Shown here: one piece after another, positions 43,224 to 51,306 of the stretch
Position numbering within the stretch: the stretch's first letter is position 1
How the letters are laid out: every line of letters begins with the position of its first letter
Assembly: GCF_014284175.1 (NCBI RefSeq)
Contig: NZ_JACOGA010000006.1
Location: forward strand, 204,801-268,800
Direction of reading: 5' to 3'
Origin: Affinundibacterium flavidum
Lineage (GTDB): Bacteria > Pseudomonadota > Gammaproteobacteria > Burkholderiales > Burkholderiaceae_D
DNA: 64,000 nt
Made by a program: the position numbers and the translations under genes
Notes under the pieces: model-generated
Told to the model about the DNA's origin: nothing
Seen by the model: only the letters and a program-made list of their open reading frames with translations
Databases searched by the model: none

Positions 43224-43505
43224 ATGCATAGTGCAAACGCCAAATCTGATTCTGAACTTCAAACTCCGTCGGCCGCACGTCGTGTGCTTTGTGCGCTCGC
43301 CTATTCCTGCGGCGTGTTTGCCGGGATTTCATTACTAGGTGCTTTGCTAGTCAGCGTTGATTGTCAGTTGGATGTAAAATGCAGCGTGCGCGACAGAATG
43401 ATTGATACCACTCTGAGTGGAGTCTGGATCTTCGCCACTATCGTGCTGGCCTATAAGGCTTGGCGTGCAGAATTGCCGGGCTGCCGTAAGCAGGCTAGTA
43501 AGTAA
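43224..43505 (+). CDS. Small two-helix membrane protein of unknown function
   Basis: 93 residues from ATG 43224; a TTG 27 bp upstream is an alternative start. Helices VLCALAYSCGVFAGISLLG and LSGVWIFATIVLAYKAW, with three cysteines (CQLDVKC) in the loop. No ribosome site seen. The stop is inside the first unit of the repeat at 43494, so expansion of the repeat would not change the protein. Confidence 0.55.
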   Translation: MHSANAKSDSELQTPSAARRVLCALAYSCGVFAGISLLGALLVSVDCQLDVKCSVRDRMIDTTLSGVWIFATIVLAYKAWRAELPGCRKQASK

Positions 43506-43541
43506 GCTAGTAAGTAAGCTAGTAAGTAAGCTAGTAAGTAA
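43494..43541. repeat. 12-bp tandem repeat, 4 copies
   Basis: Unit GCTAGTAAGTAA, four identical copies, beginning in the last codons of the membrane protein gene. In-frame TAA in each unit. Confidence 0.95.
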
Positions 43542-43688
43542 GTTCGGAAAGTGCGTTGACGGCACTCAGCTTCTCCATCGCTATCCACCGAATTAGAAGC
43601 CATGCTCGAATTGACGATGTCAAATTCCATTAAGATAGGCGCGCCTGGTGTGACAAACCGGGCTAAATCGATAAGAGGAGACTATCAA

Positions 43689-44078
43689 ATGAGTATCGCA
43701 AATTGGAGTGTGTTGGCCGCGTGTTTGTTACCAGTTGTGACTGTCGCACTGGCAAAATCCAGTGGTCGCAAACTCTCACGCCGCAATGGTGGCTACGACA
43801 ATGCCCAGCCGCGTGAATGGGAATCTAAGCTGACCGGTTGGCAACAACGTGCGATTGCTGCACAAAATAATGGATTTGAAGCCTTGCCTCTGTTTATCGC
43901 TGGTGTTTTGCTGGCACAACAAGCACATGCAAATCAAACTAGTGTCGACGGTCTGGCAATTGCCTTCGTGATGCTACGTTGTCTGTACGTGGCGGCATAT
44001 TTGAGTAATCGCGCTACTATACGATCATTGATCTGGTTTGGTGGTCTTGGTGTAAGCATCGCTTTATTTTTTCAATAA
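43689..44078 (+). CDS. MAPEG family membrane protein
   Basis: 129 residues. GAGGAG seven to nine bases before the ATG. MAPEG layout: ANWSVLAACLLPVVTVALA, WQQRAIAAQNNGFEALPLF, then VMLRCLYVAAYLSNRATIRS, four helices. Role unknown, related in family to the protein at 11901 but with no close sequence relation. Confidence 0.85.
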   Translation: MSIANWSVLAACLLPVVTVALAKSSGRKLSRRNGGYDNAQPREWESKLTGWQQRAIAAQNNGFEALPLFIAGVLLAQQAHANQTSVDGLAIAFVMLRCLYVAAYLSNRATIRSLIWFGGLGVSIALFFQ

Positions 44079-44107
44079 TTGAAACCTAGACAGAAGAGAT
44101 CGACTGC

Positions 44108-44332
44108 ATGATGAGCAAAGAAAAGAAACAACAACTGAGCTTTGCGCTCATCATGTCTATGTTGATGGCATTTTGTATGTCAGGCATTTTGACAGCTCTT
44201 AACACGGGGTTTGAGGGAGGCTTCATATTGCGCTGGATGCGCGCCTTTTTGGTGGCTTGGGCTTGCGCTTTCCCGCTAGTCCTTTTGTTTGCACCGTTTA
44301 CGCGCAAATTGGTTGCGCGCTTGCTGCCTTAG
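44108..44332 (+). CDS. DUF2798 family small membrane protein
   Basis: 74 residues, two helices: LSFALIMSMLMAFCMSGILT and FLVAWACAFPLVLLFAPFT, with the family's end RKLVARLLP. Follows the MAPEG gene closely and may share its transcript. Function unknown. Confidence 0.8.
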   Translation: MMSKEKKQQLSFALIMSMLMAFCMSGILTALNTGFEGGFILRWMRAFLVAWACAFPLVLLFAPFTRKLVARLLP

Positions 44333-44496
44333 TGGTTTGCTGCTATGTATCGTTTTGATTTGTTCGTTTTTGTTCTTGGTTTCTCTGCAGTTTTCCTCCG
44401 TTGTTACCTCTGTAGTTTCCCATAAGTGACAAGTCTGGTTTAGTATCATAGTGGGCGTTTCTTTTTGTGAACCCCAATTCTCCAAGGACGCCCTCT

Positions 44497-44751
44497 ATGA
44501 TGAATGAAGAAGCACTACTAGCCGAGCTGATCGGCATGCTACCTAGCCCCACCTATATCGTTATATCGATCATCTTTGGCGTGATCGGGCTTTACTGTTT
44601 TCAGTATGGTCGTAAAAAACCTCATCCACATTTGAAATGGGGCGGGCTGGCGCTGATGTTCTACCCCTATCTGATCGGTAACGACACACGCCTGTTAGTG
44701 ATCGTTGGCCTTGCATTGTGCGCGCTGTTGTTCTATTGGCGGGAACGCTAA
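44497..44751 (+). CDS. Small membrane protein of unknown function
   Basis: 84 residues starting MMNEEALLAELIGMLPSPTY; AAGGA is nine bases before the first ATG. Helices YIVISIIFGVIGLYCFQYG and LLVIVGLALCALLFYW, with a conserved-looking KPHPHLKWGGLALMFYPYLI between. The stop overlaps the 3' end of the convergent TPR gene by 4 bp. Family common in this lineage, no known role. Confidence 0.7.
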   Translation: MMNEEALLAELIGMLPSPTYIVISIIFGVIGLYCFQYGRKKPHPHLKWGGLALMFYPYLIGNDTRLLVIVGLALCALLFYWRER

Positions 44752-46262
44752 TTTTTTTGTAAGACGACGATCAAACTTTGCACCTCATGTTGCGCTTCGC
44801 GCCGTCCGCTGTGATGACTAAAGTGGCGCAGCCGTAAGCCGTAAGTTCTTGCTAGTTGGCGGATATAGCTTGCGGAGTGCGCATAGCGTTGCGAAGTTTG
44901 CAGCTTAGATTCATCAGTCGCCGATTCTTCAACTGAAAATGCAAAATGTGCGCCGGAAGTGAGTTTGTTTTTGATCAGTCCGAATAAGTCATCCAATCGC
45001 CCAAAATACACCAACACATCAGCCGCCACGATCAAATCGTAGCTTGGTGTGGCCTGCGCAAGATAGTGCAAGATATCGTCGCAGATTAATTCTTGGTAGA
45101 CGTTGCGTCGCCGCGCTTGAGCCAGCATATTTTCTGATAAATCAACACCCGTCAAATGCTGCGCAACCGTAGTCAAATAATCGCCACATAAACCCGTACC
45201 GCAACCCAGATCAAGTGCCCGTTCGATTTGGGTGAGACCACAAGATTGAAGAGCATCTTGTAATAGGCGCGGCACCTGATACGACAATGTTTGCAGATGC
45301 GCATCAAAGTGCGCGGCATATTGATCGAATAATTCTTTCACATACGTCGCGGGTGCCGCATGTGGCGTTGGTGCCGCACCCAAGCTGGCCAGGTAATATT
45401 CTATTTGCGCTTGTTGCGCCTTATCCTGTGCCAGTGCTAAAGCTGTTTGATAGGCGAGTATCGCTGCTTCATGTTCTTGCAAGCTGCGATAAACATGCCC
45501 GGTCTGTAGATAAGCATTAGCAAAATCTGGACGCAATGCCTGAGCCTGTTGCAGATCCACCAGTGCTTCTGCATAGCGCTGCAATTTTGCCAACACCATG
45601 CCACGATTGCAGTGTAGCGCCGCTAAATTGGCTACAGATGGCGTAGTCTGTAGGGCTAATGTGTAAGCATCCAGGGCCTCCCCATAAAGCCCCAATTGTT
45701 GCAAACTAAAGCCACGCGCAAATTGGGCTGCGGGATACGTCGCACGCAATTTGATGGCGTCCTCAAAATCCGCCAGCGCTTGTGCGTGTTCGCCAAGTTC
45801 TTGTAAACAGATGCCGCGGTTTAAGAATGCTTCGGGATAATTGAATTGAATTTCCATCGCACGGGTAAAACTATCCAAGGCCTCTTGATAGCGTTTCAAT
45901 TCGCGCAAAGCATTGCCGCGATTATTCCAGGCCAGCGCATAATCGCTCTGCAAACTCAAGGCTAAATCATAGCAAGCGAGTGCCTGCGCGGATTCACCGA
46001 TTTCCTGAAAAGTGGCACCCAGATTGCAATGGACTTTAGCTTGTTTCGCATCGACAGCGATGGCTTTTGCAAAAAAATTCAGCGCGCTTTGCGTGTCGCC
46101 ACGCTGCTTGGCAATCACGCCGATCAAATGCAAGGCATCAAATTGACGTGGATCGATTTGTAAGACTTGCACGTAGTAATCTTCAGCCTGTTGCAAGCGC
46201 CCTTGTTGATGGTGGCTGATGGCTTGTTGTAGCAAGCTGTGTAGGTGAGGAGACATGCGCAT
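44748..46262 (-). CDS. TPR-repeat protein with C-terminal class I SAM methyltransferase
   Basis: 504 residues. About eight to nine TPR units (residues ~10-300; for example ALDSFTRAMEIQFNYPEAFLNRG) precede a linker and a methyltransferase domain: ALDLGCGTGLCGDYL (motif I, ~350), GVDLSENMLAQARRR, DDILHYLAQA and VAADVLVYFG. The repeats probably hold a protein partner for methylation or O-linked modification. Substrate unknown. Confidence 0.88.
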   Translation of the reverse strand: MRMSPHLHSLLQQAISHHQQGRLQQAEDYYVQVLQIDPRQFDALHLIGVIAKQRGDTQSALNFFAKAIAVDAKQAKVHCNLGATFQEIGESAQALACYDLALSLQSDYALAWNNRGNALRELKRYQEALDSFTRAMEIQFNYPEAFLNRGICLQELGEHAQALADFEDAIKLRATYPAAQFARGFSLQQLGLYGEALDAYTLALQTTPSVANLAALHCNRGMVLAKLQRYAEALVDLQQAQALRPDFANAYLQTGHVYRSLQEHEAAILAYQTALALAQDKAQQAQIEYYLASLGAAPTPHAAPATYVKELFDQYAAHFDAHLQTLSYQVPRLLQDALQSCGLTQIERALDLGCGTGLCGDYLTTVAQHLTGVDLSENMLAQARRRNVYQELICDDILHYLAQATPSYDLIVAADVLVYFGRLDDLFGLIKNKLTSGAHFAFSVEESATDESKLQTSQRYAHSASYIRQLARTYGLRLRHFSHHSGRREAQHEVQSLIVVLQKN

Positions 46263-46369
46263 AATGAGAATGATGAAGCCAATATTAGATCACAGAGCGA
46301 GGACTGTTTTACTAATTCGCGTTAAATGACGCTAGAATAATTGATCATCCTACTCACCGTGATCTCATC

Positions 46370-46849
46370 ATGAACCAACCTAAAACTACCGCGATTCTAT
46401 TCGTCTGCATGGGCAACATCTGTCGCTCGCCTACCGCCGAAGGTGTTTTTCGTGGCAAGGTCGTGGCAGCGGGTTTGCATGATCAGGTGCAAATCGATTC
46501 GGCTGGCACGCATGCCTATCACGTCGGCGAAGCACCTGATTTGCGCTCGCAGGAATATGCTTTAAAACGTGGTTATGATTTATCAAAACAACGTGCACGC
46601 CAGGTGGCGATGAGTGATTTTGAACAATTTGATCTCGTCATTGCGATGGACAAAGATAATTTACACAATCTGCAAAAGCTATGTCCAGCGCGGCATCAGC
46701 ATAAATTGAAATTGATGATGTCGTACGCCAGCCATAGCCCATCCGACGTGGTGCCCGATCCTTACTACGGTGGGGGACGGGGATTTGATACGGTGTTAGA
46801 TTATTTGGAAGATGCGGCTGAGGGTTTGATGCGCGTGCTTGATAACTGA
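46370..46849 (+). CDS. Low-molecular-weight protein tyrosine phosphatase
   Basis: 159 residues. The P-loop VCMGNICRSPTAEG (C12-x5-R) and the late VPDPYYGGGRGF (general acid aspartate) are intact. Removes phosphate from tyrosine in regulatory proteins or capsule kinases; no kinase gene lies beside it. It is the last ordinary gene before the second accessory block. Confidence 0.93.
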   Translation: MNQPKTTAILFVCMGNICRSPTAEGVFRGKVVAAGLHDQVQIDSAGTHAYHVGEAPDLRSQEYALKRGYDLSKQRARQVAMSDFEQFDLVIAMDKDNLHNLQKLCPARHQHKLKLMMSYASHSPSDVVPDPYYGGGRGFDTVLDYLEDAAEGLMRVLDN

Positions 46850-47051
46850 ATAAGATCGCCCAAGGCAAGTAGGTGATGCCAGCAGCAATCAGGATCGCAC
46901 CTAATAAGAGCAGAAATTTGTGTAATATCGTTGGCATGCACAAGGTTCACAAAGATGCGTGGAAAATCTAGTCGCACAAGATTTCTATTTGTTGCGAAAC
47001 ACATTTAATCAAACTTCTCTCAAGTCATGAAGGGCGAATGCGATTCGCGCC

Positions 47052-47154
47052 GTGGTTGACGCTAAACGATACCTCTTGGACACGGTGTGCTAAGGTGACG
47101 TCAACTTTTTGGGGAATTCTCAAGCGACTGTCGTCGCGCGTTGCACCTGCCCTA
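47052..47154 (-). repeat. Duplicated segment, left copy, with 51-bp palindrome
   Basis: Covers the last codons and the 3' flank of the DUF4287 gene. The 3' part is an imperfect palindrome from GTTGACG (47055) to CGTCAAC (47105) with inner CTTGGACAC/GTGTGCTAAG. Colinear with 47916-48013. Confidence 0.75.
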
Positions 47155-47362
47155 CATGGCTAGCGAGAACGTAGGCAACGATGGCGTTTGCATGACCGTG
47201 CCCTAGTCCGTGTTCAGACTTGAGCCATGCAACCATTTCCATGTGTTTCATATCTTGAAGTTTTTCGACGAGTGCCAACCAATGATCGATGGGCTGTCCG
47301 TATTTCTTTTCGATCGATGGAAAGTATGACGCTGGGCCTTTCACTTTTTGTTCAGTTGGCAT
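47120..47362 (-). CDS. DUF4287 family protein
   Basis: 80 residues starting MPTEQKVKGPASYFPSIEKKYG; GGAG lies six to seven bases before the ATG, which outweighs the longer upstream frame. PIDHWLALVEKLQDMKHMEMVAWLKSEHGLGHGHANAIVAY matches DUF4287, a small helical family of unknown function. It is the last gene of the run in the second block. Confidence 0.8.
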   Translation of the reverse strand: MPTEQKVKGPASYFPSIEKKYGQPIDHWLALVEKLQDMKHMEMVAWLKSEHGLGHGHANAIVAYVLASHVGQVQRATTVA

Positions 47363-47475
47363 GATTTTCTCCATTGAGTTAAGGTTTATGTTGGTGGCAG
47401 ACATAACAACTAGATTCACTGGCGCCACAGATGTTGGTATGTAACGACGAGTTCACCAGCGTGCTTAATGCGGCA

Positions 47476-47871
47476 TCATTTTCGCTCTTTCATTTCAGCT
47501 AGCTCCACAAGTTCGGCATCGCTTGGGATGGTGCTTCCGGCCCAAAATAAACATTCAGGCGACTTCCTGCATCTAGCCACTCTGGGGACCTTGAGCTGCG
47601 CATGTCGTAATAGTTTATTTTCTCCATCCACCAAACGACCTGCGCGTAAGTCCTCGATTGCAAAACGCATTACATACAAATCGAAAGCGTCTTCAGAACC
47701 AGCAGAGATTTCCATCACTTTCGCAGTGCGTGCATTTGCTTCGCGCTGTTCGCACCACTGACCAAAGTAAAATCCGCTGACACCTGTTAACAGGGACGTT
47801 AGCACAGCCATTAAGAAGCCGCGGCGAACACCACGATGGAGTGCGGAATTAATCGAATTTTTGATGCTCAT
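47476..47871 (-). CDS. Single-pass membrane protein of unknown function
   Basis: 131 residues. One hydrophobic helix (GFLMAVLTSLLTGVSGFYFG) after a basic N terminus, then a helical outer part (DAFDLYVMRFAIEDLRAGRL) and two cysteines (RCRKSPECLF). No family recognised. A truncated DUF4287 end lies on its 5' side, so an insertion or duplication has occurred here. Confidence 0.65.
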   Translation of the reverse strand: MSIKNSINSALHRGVRRGFLMAVLTSLLTGVSGFYFGQWCEQREANARTAKVMEISAGSEDAFDLYVMRFAIEDLRAGRLVDGENKLLRHAQLKVPRVARCRKSPECLFWAGSTIPSDAELVELAEMKERK

Positions 47872-47915
47872 TTGAGAAACCTAATTAGTTATGTAAGGCG
47901 GGTGCAACCCACTTG

Positions 47916-48013
47916 GTGGTTGACGCTAAACAAAACCTCTGGGATACGGCGTACCAAAGTGACGTCAATTTTCTTATTCTCAAGCGATTATCGGCGCGGC
48001 TTGCACCCGCCCT
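47916..48013 (-). pseudogene. Remnant of a second DUF4287 gene end (duplicated segment, right copy)
   Basis: On the minus strand the 48013 side reads GRVQAAPIIA and a stop, aligned with GQVQRATTVA at the end of the intact gene; the following palindrome (GTTGACG ... CGTCAAT) and the bases between also align. Only the tail of the gene is present. Confidence 0.6.
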
Positions 48014-48195
48014 TGGTTGATTAAAAAAGCTACCAGCGCCAAGGGGGACATCGGATGTTTTCAGTCAATAAATTGGAATGAAATCTCATGCAGCGAATGT
48101 GTAAAACGATCGCCAAAACAACAAGTGACTGGCTTCATATTAATTCATAGTCATTTGAAGATAGAACGGCGCTACTGGCGGCTTTGGAAATTTTA

Positions 48196-48519
48196 TTAAT
48201 AGGATTTCACAAAACAATTTGTTTTTTTATCGTCGCTTTTTGTGATGATATTTTCAATCACCCCGTCACCATTTTGAATCAGAATAAATTTCACAGGTTC
48301 TTTGCCATATTTATAGCACCCGTCTTTCGTATCTATTTTGTTTTCATTGTTGTATTTGTTCCAAATACTAAAGTGTTCCTTATATAGCGGGTTTCCTCGA
48401 TTCTCTGTCGATTGTTGTTTGGCAAGAGCTAGAGCTTTATCGTAGGCCATTTGATCTGAATTGTTGTTTGTGGCGCATGCCGATAGAAGTACCGAAATTA
48501 AAATAGCTACTTTTTTCAT
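48196..48519 (-). CDS. Small lipoprotein of unknown function
   Basis: 107 residues from MKKVAILISVLLSACATN, with lipobox LLSAC. A start four codons further up (MENN) is also possible and sits next to the attC core. The mature part is polar and AT-rich (KYNNENKIDTKDGCYKYG). No family recognised. AT-rich coding and attC on its 5' side mark it as a cassette gene. Confidence 0.7.
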   Translation of the reverse strand: MKKVAILISVLLSACATNNNSDQMAYDKALALAKQQSTENRGNPLYKEHFSIWNKYNNENKIDTKDGCYKYGKEPVKFILIQNGDGVIENIITKSDDKKTNCFVKSY

Positions 48520-48534
48520 ATTGTTTTCCATTAT

Positions 48535-48592
48535 TCACAACGTTGCTGTTCAGCGGCAGCCGAAGACTGTCCGCTGGAGAAAATTGTTAGTG
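48535..48592 (-). other. attC site
   Basis: Cores TCACAAC and GTTAGTG. Arms CGTTGCTGTTCAGCGGCAG and GACTGTCCGCTGGAGAAAATT pair well (CAGCGG/CCGCTG). 58 bp. Confidence 0.8.
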
Positions 48593-48595
48593 GCT

Positions 48596-49045
48596 TTAGC
48601 ATTCGAGCTTCAGTTTTTGATTCTTGATGCATAAATACCCCTGAACTTGTTTGTTAATCTTAATGCTCCAATCCGAATCATCACCATTGTCAGAAATTGT
48701 GCGCAAAACGACACCGGTCGACAGGCTAATTTCGAGCTCGGCACTCGTCGCAATAAGTTCAATATTCCGAATGACAGCTCCTTGGAGTTTTGACACCAGC
48801 GACTCCCACTCGATCTCATTAGAATGAAAATCTATACGGGACCTTTGAAGTCCGCCAGATTCAGCATTCCAGTCGTATCCGAGGAATATCGTGATCTCGC
48901 CAGACGGGCTTCCAATCCGACCATTCGGAAGTTTTAGACCTGATCCAAGCGTGCCCAATTCGAGATAGCAAATCGAATAGTCCGAGAACCAAACAAGGGA
49001 AACAACTTCCGCAACCAAAGATTGAACCAAGGGCAAGTGTTTCAA
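48596..49045 (-). CDS. Soluble protein of unknown function (cassette gene)
   Basis: 149 residues from a TTG start with the attC core GTTAGGTCG just upstream acting as a weak ribosome site. Reads LVAEVVSLVWFSDYSICYLE, then GSPSGEITIFLGYDWNAESG and VVLRTISDNGDDSDWSIKI, a beta-rich fold. No signal peptide. Family not recognised. Two classic attC sites flank it. Confidence 0.7.
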   Translation of the reverse strand: MKHLPLVQSLVAEVVSLVWFSDYSICYLELGTLGSGLKLPNGRIGSPSGEITIFLGYDWNAESGGLQRSRIDFHSNEIEWESLVSKLQGAVIRNIELIATSAELEISLSTGVVLRTISDNGDDSDWSIKINKQVQGYLCIKNQKLKLEC

Positions 49046-49052
49046 TGATTCG

Positions 49053-49176
49053 ACCTAACGCCAAGTTAACCGGCAGAACGGAGCCGGCTTGCCGGCGGAG
49101 TGGTTTGCAGTGGGGCGTAAAATTTGCGAAGCAAATGCCCCGCTGCAAACTGTCCGCGTTGAACGCCTGGTTAGGC
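49053..49176 (-). other. attC site, classic 59-base-element type
   Basis: Cores ACCTAAC and GTTAGGC, arms GCCAAGTTAACCGGCAG and CTGTCCGCGTTGAACGCC, with a long variable centre containing GCAGTGGGG and CCCCGCTGC. 124 bp. Unlike most sites here, its arms follow the TTAAC/GTTGAAC consensus seen in xanthomonad and pseudomonad arrays. The stop TTA (49171-49173) lies in the core. Confidence 0.9.
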
Positions 49177-49740
49177 ATATGGATCGTAGATCGTAGCATC
49201 GTATTTAACAGCCAATTTTCTAAACTTATCTCTTTGCTCTGTGCTTTTCTCAAGCCCTAGCTCGCCATCGCTATGTAACCTCGCAATTGTCATACAGGCG
49301 TTAGCAGCGCCAGCATCAGCAGCGCTTATTAGTAATTTCAAACCCGATTCCGTAGATTTCGGAAATGGTCCACTACCCCAAATCAATTCACAGGCATGAA
49401 TCCACATGCATTGGGGGAAACCCAGATCAGCCAACTCTTTAAAGATGTAGGATGCTCGGATTTTATCTTGTGGAATATCGTACTCACCCAAATCGTAAAA
49501 GATACCTACTTGGTATTTGGCTTTCAAATCACCCAATTCCGCTGCTCTGAACATACCCTCAACATAGATACGATCACACTCTTCATCAGATGTTCCGGCT
49601 GCGAAGAAGCTTGAGCTTATACGAATTGCAGCTGCGTTATTCTGCTCTATTAGAGGAGGAAGAATCTTCCTTAAGAGTTCAAGATCCCTCTCCTCGAATG
49701 CTCTTTCGGCTCTTTCGATTTCGACTTGATGTTCGTTCAT
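49171..49740 (-). CDS. Sel1-repeat protein (cassette gene)
   Basis: 189 residues. Sel1-like repeats: AAELGDLKAKYQVGIFYDLG, then ASYIFKELADLGFPQCMW, and GLKLLISAADAGAANACMTIARL. Forms a helical solenoid for protein binding, cytosolic. The ATG lies 7 bp from a GTTAGGC core on the minus strand. First gene behind module D. Confidence 0.8.
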   Translation of the reverse strand: MNEHQVEIERAERAFEERDLELLRKILPPLIEQNNAAAIRISSSFFAAGTSDEECDRIYVEGMFRAAELGDLKAKYQVGIFYDLGEYDIPQDKIRASYIFKELADLGFPQCMWIHACELIWGSGPFPKSTESGLKLLISAADAGAANACMTIARLHSDGELGLEKSTEQRDKFRKLAVKYDATIYDPYA

Positions 49741-49749
49741 TGAATTTGC

Positions 49750-49800
49750 CTAACTAGATATAGGCGACACAATGTCGCATAACAATTTAACGCGACGCAT
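49750..49800 (-). CDS. Leader ORF of module D (16 codons)
   Basis: ATG with AAGGGA seven bases upstream opens MRRVKLLCDIVSPISS; the V codon is the GTT of the putative junction. Residues VKLL.xIVSP match module C. The stop is in the GTTAGGC core. Confidence 0.45.
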   Translation of the reverse strand: MRRVKLLCDIVSPISS

Positions 49801-49955
49801 AACACTTTCCCTTAAATTTTTCGAAACACGCATGAATACTCACTCTTAGAAAAATACGACGGAATTCAAGGTACTAAAAATTTTTACAAAAGCGACGCTC
49901 AATAAAAGTAGTCATTCTATCAAGCCATCTCATCGCGTCAAGCAAACAATATGAA
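49789..49955 (-). repeat. Cassette-head module D (promoter, leader, GTT site)
   Basis: About 165 bp, same order and spacing as A, B and C, more diverged in the leader. Ends in GCGTCGCGTTAAAT on the minus strand. The remaining gap up to 50088 shows no gene. Confidence 0.75.
49914..49941 (-). promoter_or_regulatory. Promoter D
   Basis: Minus strand TTGACG, 16 nt, TAGAAT, with GTTTGC upstream and GCTTGA before the -10. Confidence 0.8.
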
Positions 49956-50088
49956 GTTCTCCACCGCGATGTAAGCGATTAAGCACATCGACAATCGTAC
50001 GTCGTGTTTTGTGTCGCAGAAGAAACTAGGTCCGCATCAAATCAAATAACTCGCCTTGCAGCACTAATACGTCCCCAATTTTTCCTAC

Positions 50089-51306
50089 TTGATCCCAACC
50101 CAGATGCATTTATCCCTAAGTCGTGGCAAGCTGTGGCTTTCATTCATCGCTTATTCCCCTACGCCCATGCAGGCTAGCTTCGACCAATCTCAATTGACAA
50201 TCGCGCGCGATACCGACTGCTCTAAAAAGGGTTTGTTGCGGTCGATTGTGATTGTCTGGTTGTTGTGGACGGTTTTACTTTTTCTGGCGACGTTTGCGAA
50301 TCTGTATGATTTGCGTAATGTGGGTGTGTCGGTCAATATTCAACGCCAGTTGTTCAAATTTTTTGTGATCTTAGTGCCTTGGCCTTTGTTGAGTACGGGT
50401 TTGATGCTGTATTTTTCCACGTTGCGATCTGGTATCCGGTGGCAGCTGGCGCTGAAGATTTTTACTGTGCTGATGCTGGTATTTTTACCAGTGCATATCA
50501 TCTATGAACACGCATTCTTAGCGTTTCGTATCAATAAACGCGAACCCAGTTGGGATGATATTGTGCAAATCCTTTCGCCCATGCAAATTTGGGTGGACGT
50601 GATGGTTCTCTTGTTTACTTTGTCCGCGCATTTGGCTTTCAGTTATTGGCAACGTAGTCGTCAGCAATTGATGATCGCCAGCCAATCACGGCAAGACGTA
50701 CTCGCGCTGAAATTGATGCAATTACGTTCGCATCTTGAGCCCTATTTTTTGTTCAGCTCACTGGAGGGTATAGAAAATCTGCTGATCAATGCAGAAGGGC
50801 CGATGGCAACGCGTGCCTTAGCTCGTTTGAGTGATTTGTTGCGCTATGTTTTAGAGTCTTCACAAGAGACTGAGATTAGTATCGATAACGAAATACGCTT
50901 CATTCGAGATTATTTAAATTTGCAAAATCTGCGTTTCGCCGATCGCTTGCAAACTGAGTGGGTGCTAGAAGAACGAGATTGGTCGGCGCATCAAATTCCG
51001 CCCTTATTACTGTATCCCTTGTTTGACTATGCAGTGCGTAATATGCAAGCGGATTTGCAGCGTACCAGTGGGCAGCTACGCGTGCAGGCAAGTGTTGTGC
51101 AAAATGTTTTGCATCTGTCGCTGGATTTCGGCGCCGATCCCGAACAGCTGCCAGTGATGACCGAAGAATTACAAGCGGCGCAGCAGCGTATCGCGCTATT
51201 GCAAGGTAAAGACGCTGCGATTCGCTTTGTGCGTCACGCTGCTTCAGACGCATTGGCTCATGGAGTGACACTAGATTTTCCTTTGTCGGAGCTCAGTGAT
51301 GCTTAA
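50089..51306 (+). CDS. LytS-family histidine kinase homologue, probably catalytically dead
   Basis: 405 residues from the upstream-most TTG; ATG 50104 or 50167 are other starts, none with a clear ribosome site. Four membrane helices (SIVIVWLLWTVLLFLATF first) precede a His_kinase (PF06580) region. Where the partner has KPHFLFNAL, this protein has EPYFLFSSL: the phospho-accepting histidine is tyrosine 219. The N-box ENAIHHG of the partner is DYAVRNM and the G-box GHGLGIAS is absent. Its stop overlaps the next gene by 8 bp. Probably a pseudokinase partner. Confidence 0.85.
   Translation: MIPTQMHLSLSRGKLWLSFIAYSPTPMQASFDQSQLTIARDTDCSKKGLLRSIVIVWLLWTVLLFLATFANLYDLRNVGVSVNIQRQLFKFFVILVPWPLLSTGLMLYFSTLRSGIRWQLALKIFTVLMLVFLPVHIIYEHAFLAFRINKREPSWDDIVQILSPMQIWVDVMVLLFTLSAHLAFSYWQRSRQQLMIASQSRQDVLALKLMQLRSHLEPYFLFSSLEGIENLLINAEGPMATRALARLSDLLRYVLESSQETEISIDNEIRFIRDYLNLQNLRFADRLQTEWVLEERDWSAHQIPPLLLYPLFDYAVRNMQADLQRTSGQLRVQASVVQNVLHLSLDFGADPEQLPVMTEELQAAQQRIALLQGKDAAIRFVRHAASDALAHGVTLDFPLSELSDA

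Noticed and set aside
46638..46943. Minus-strand frame with a hydrophobic start (FLLLLGAILIAAGITYLPW)
   Set aside because: Most of it lies antisense to the phosphatase gene; a truncated membrane gene from 46850 on is conceivable but not supportable.
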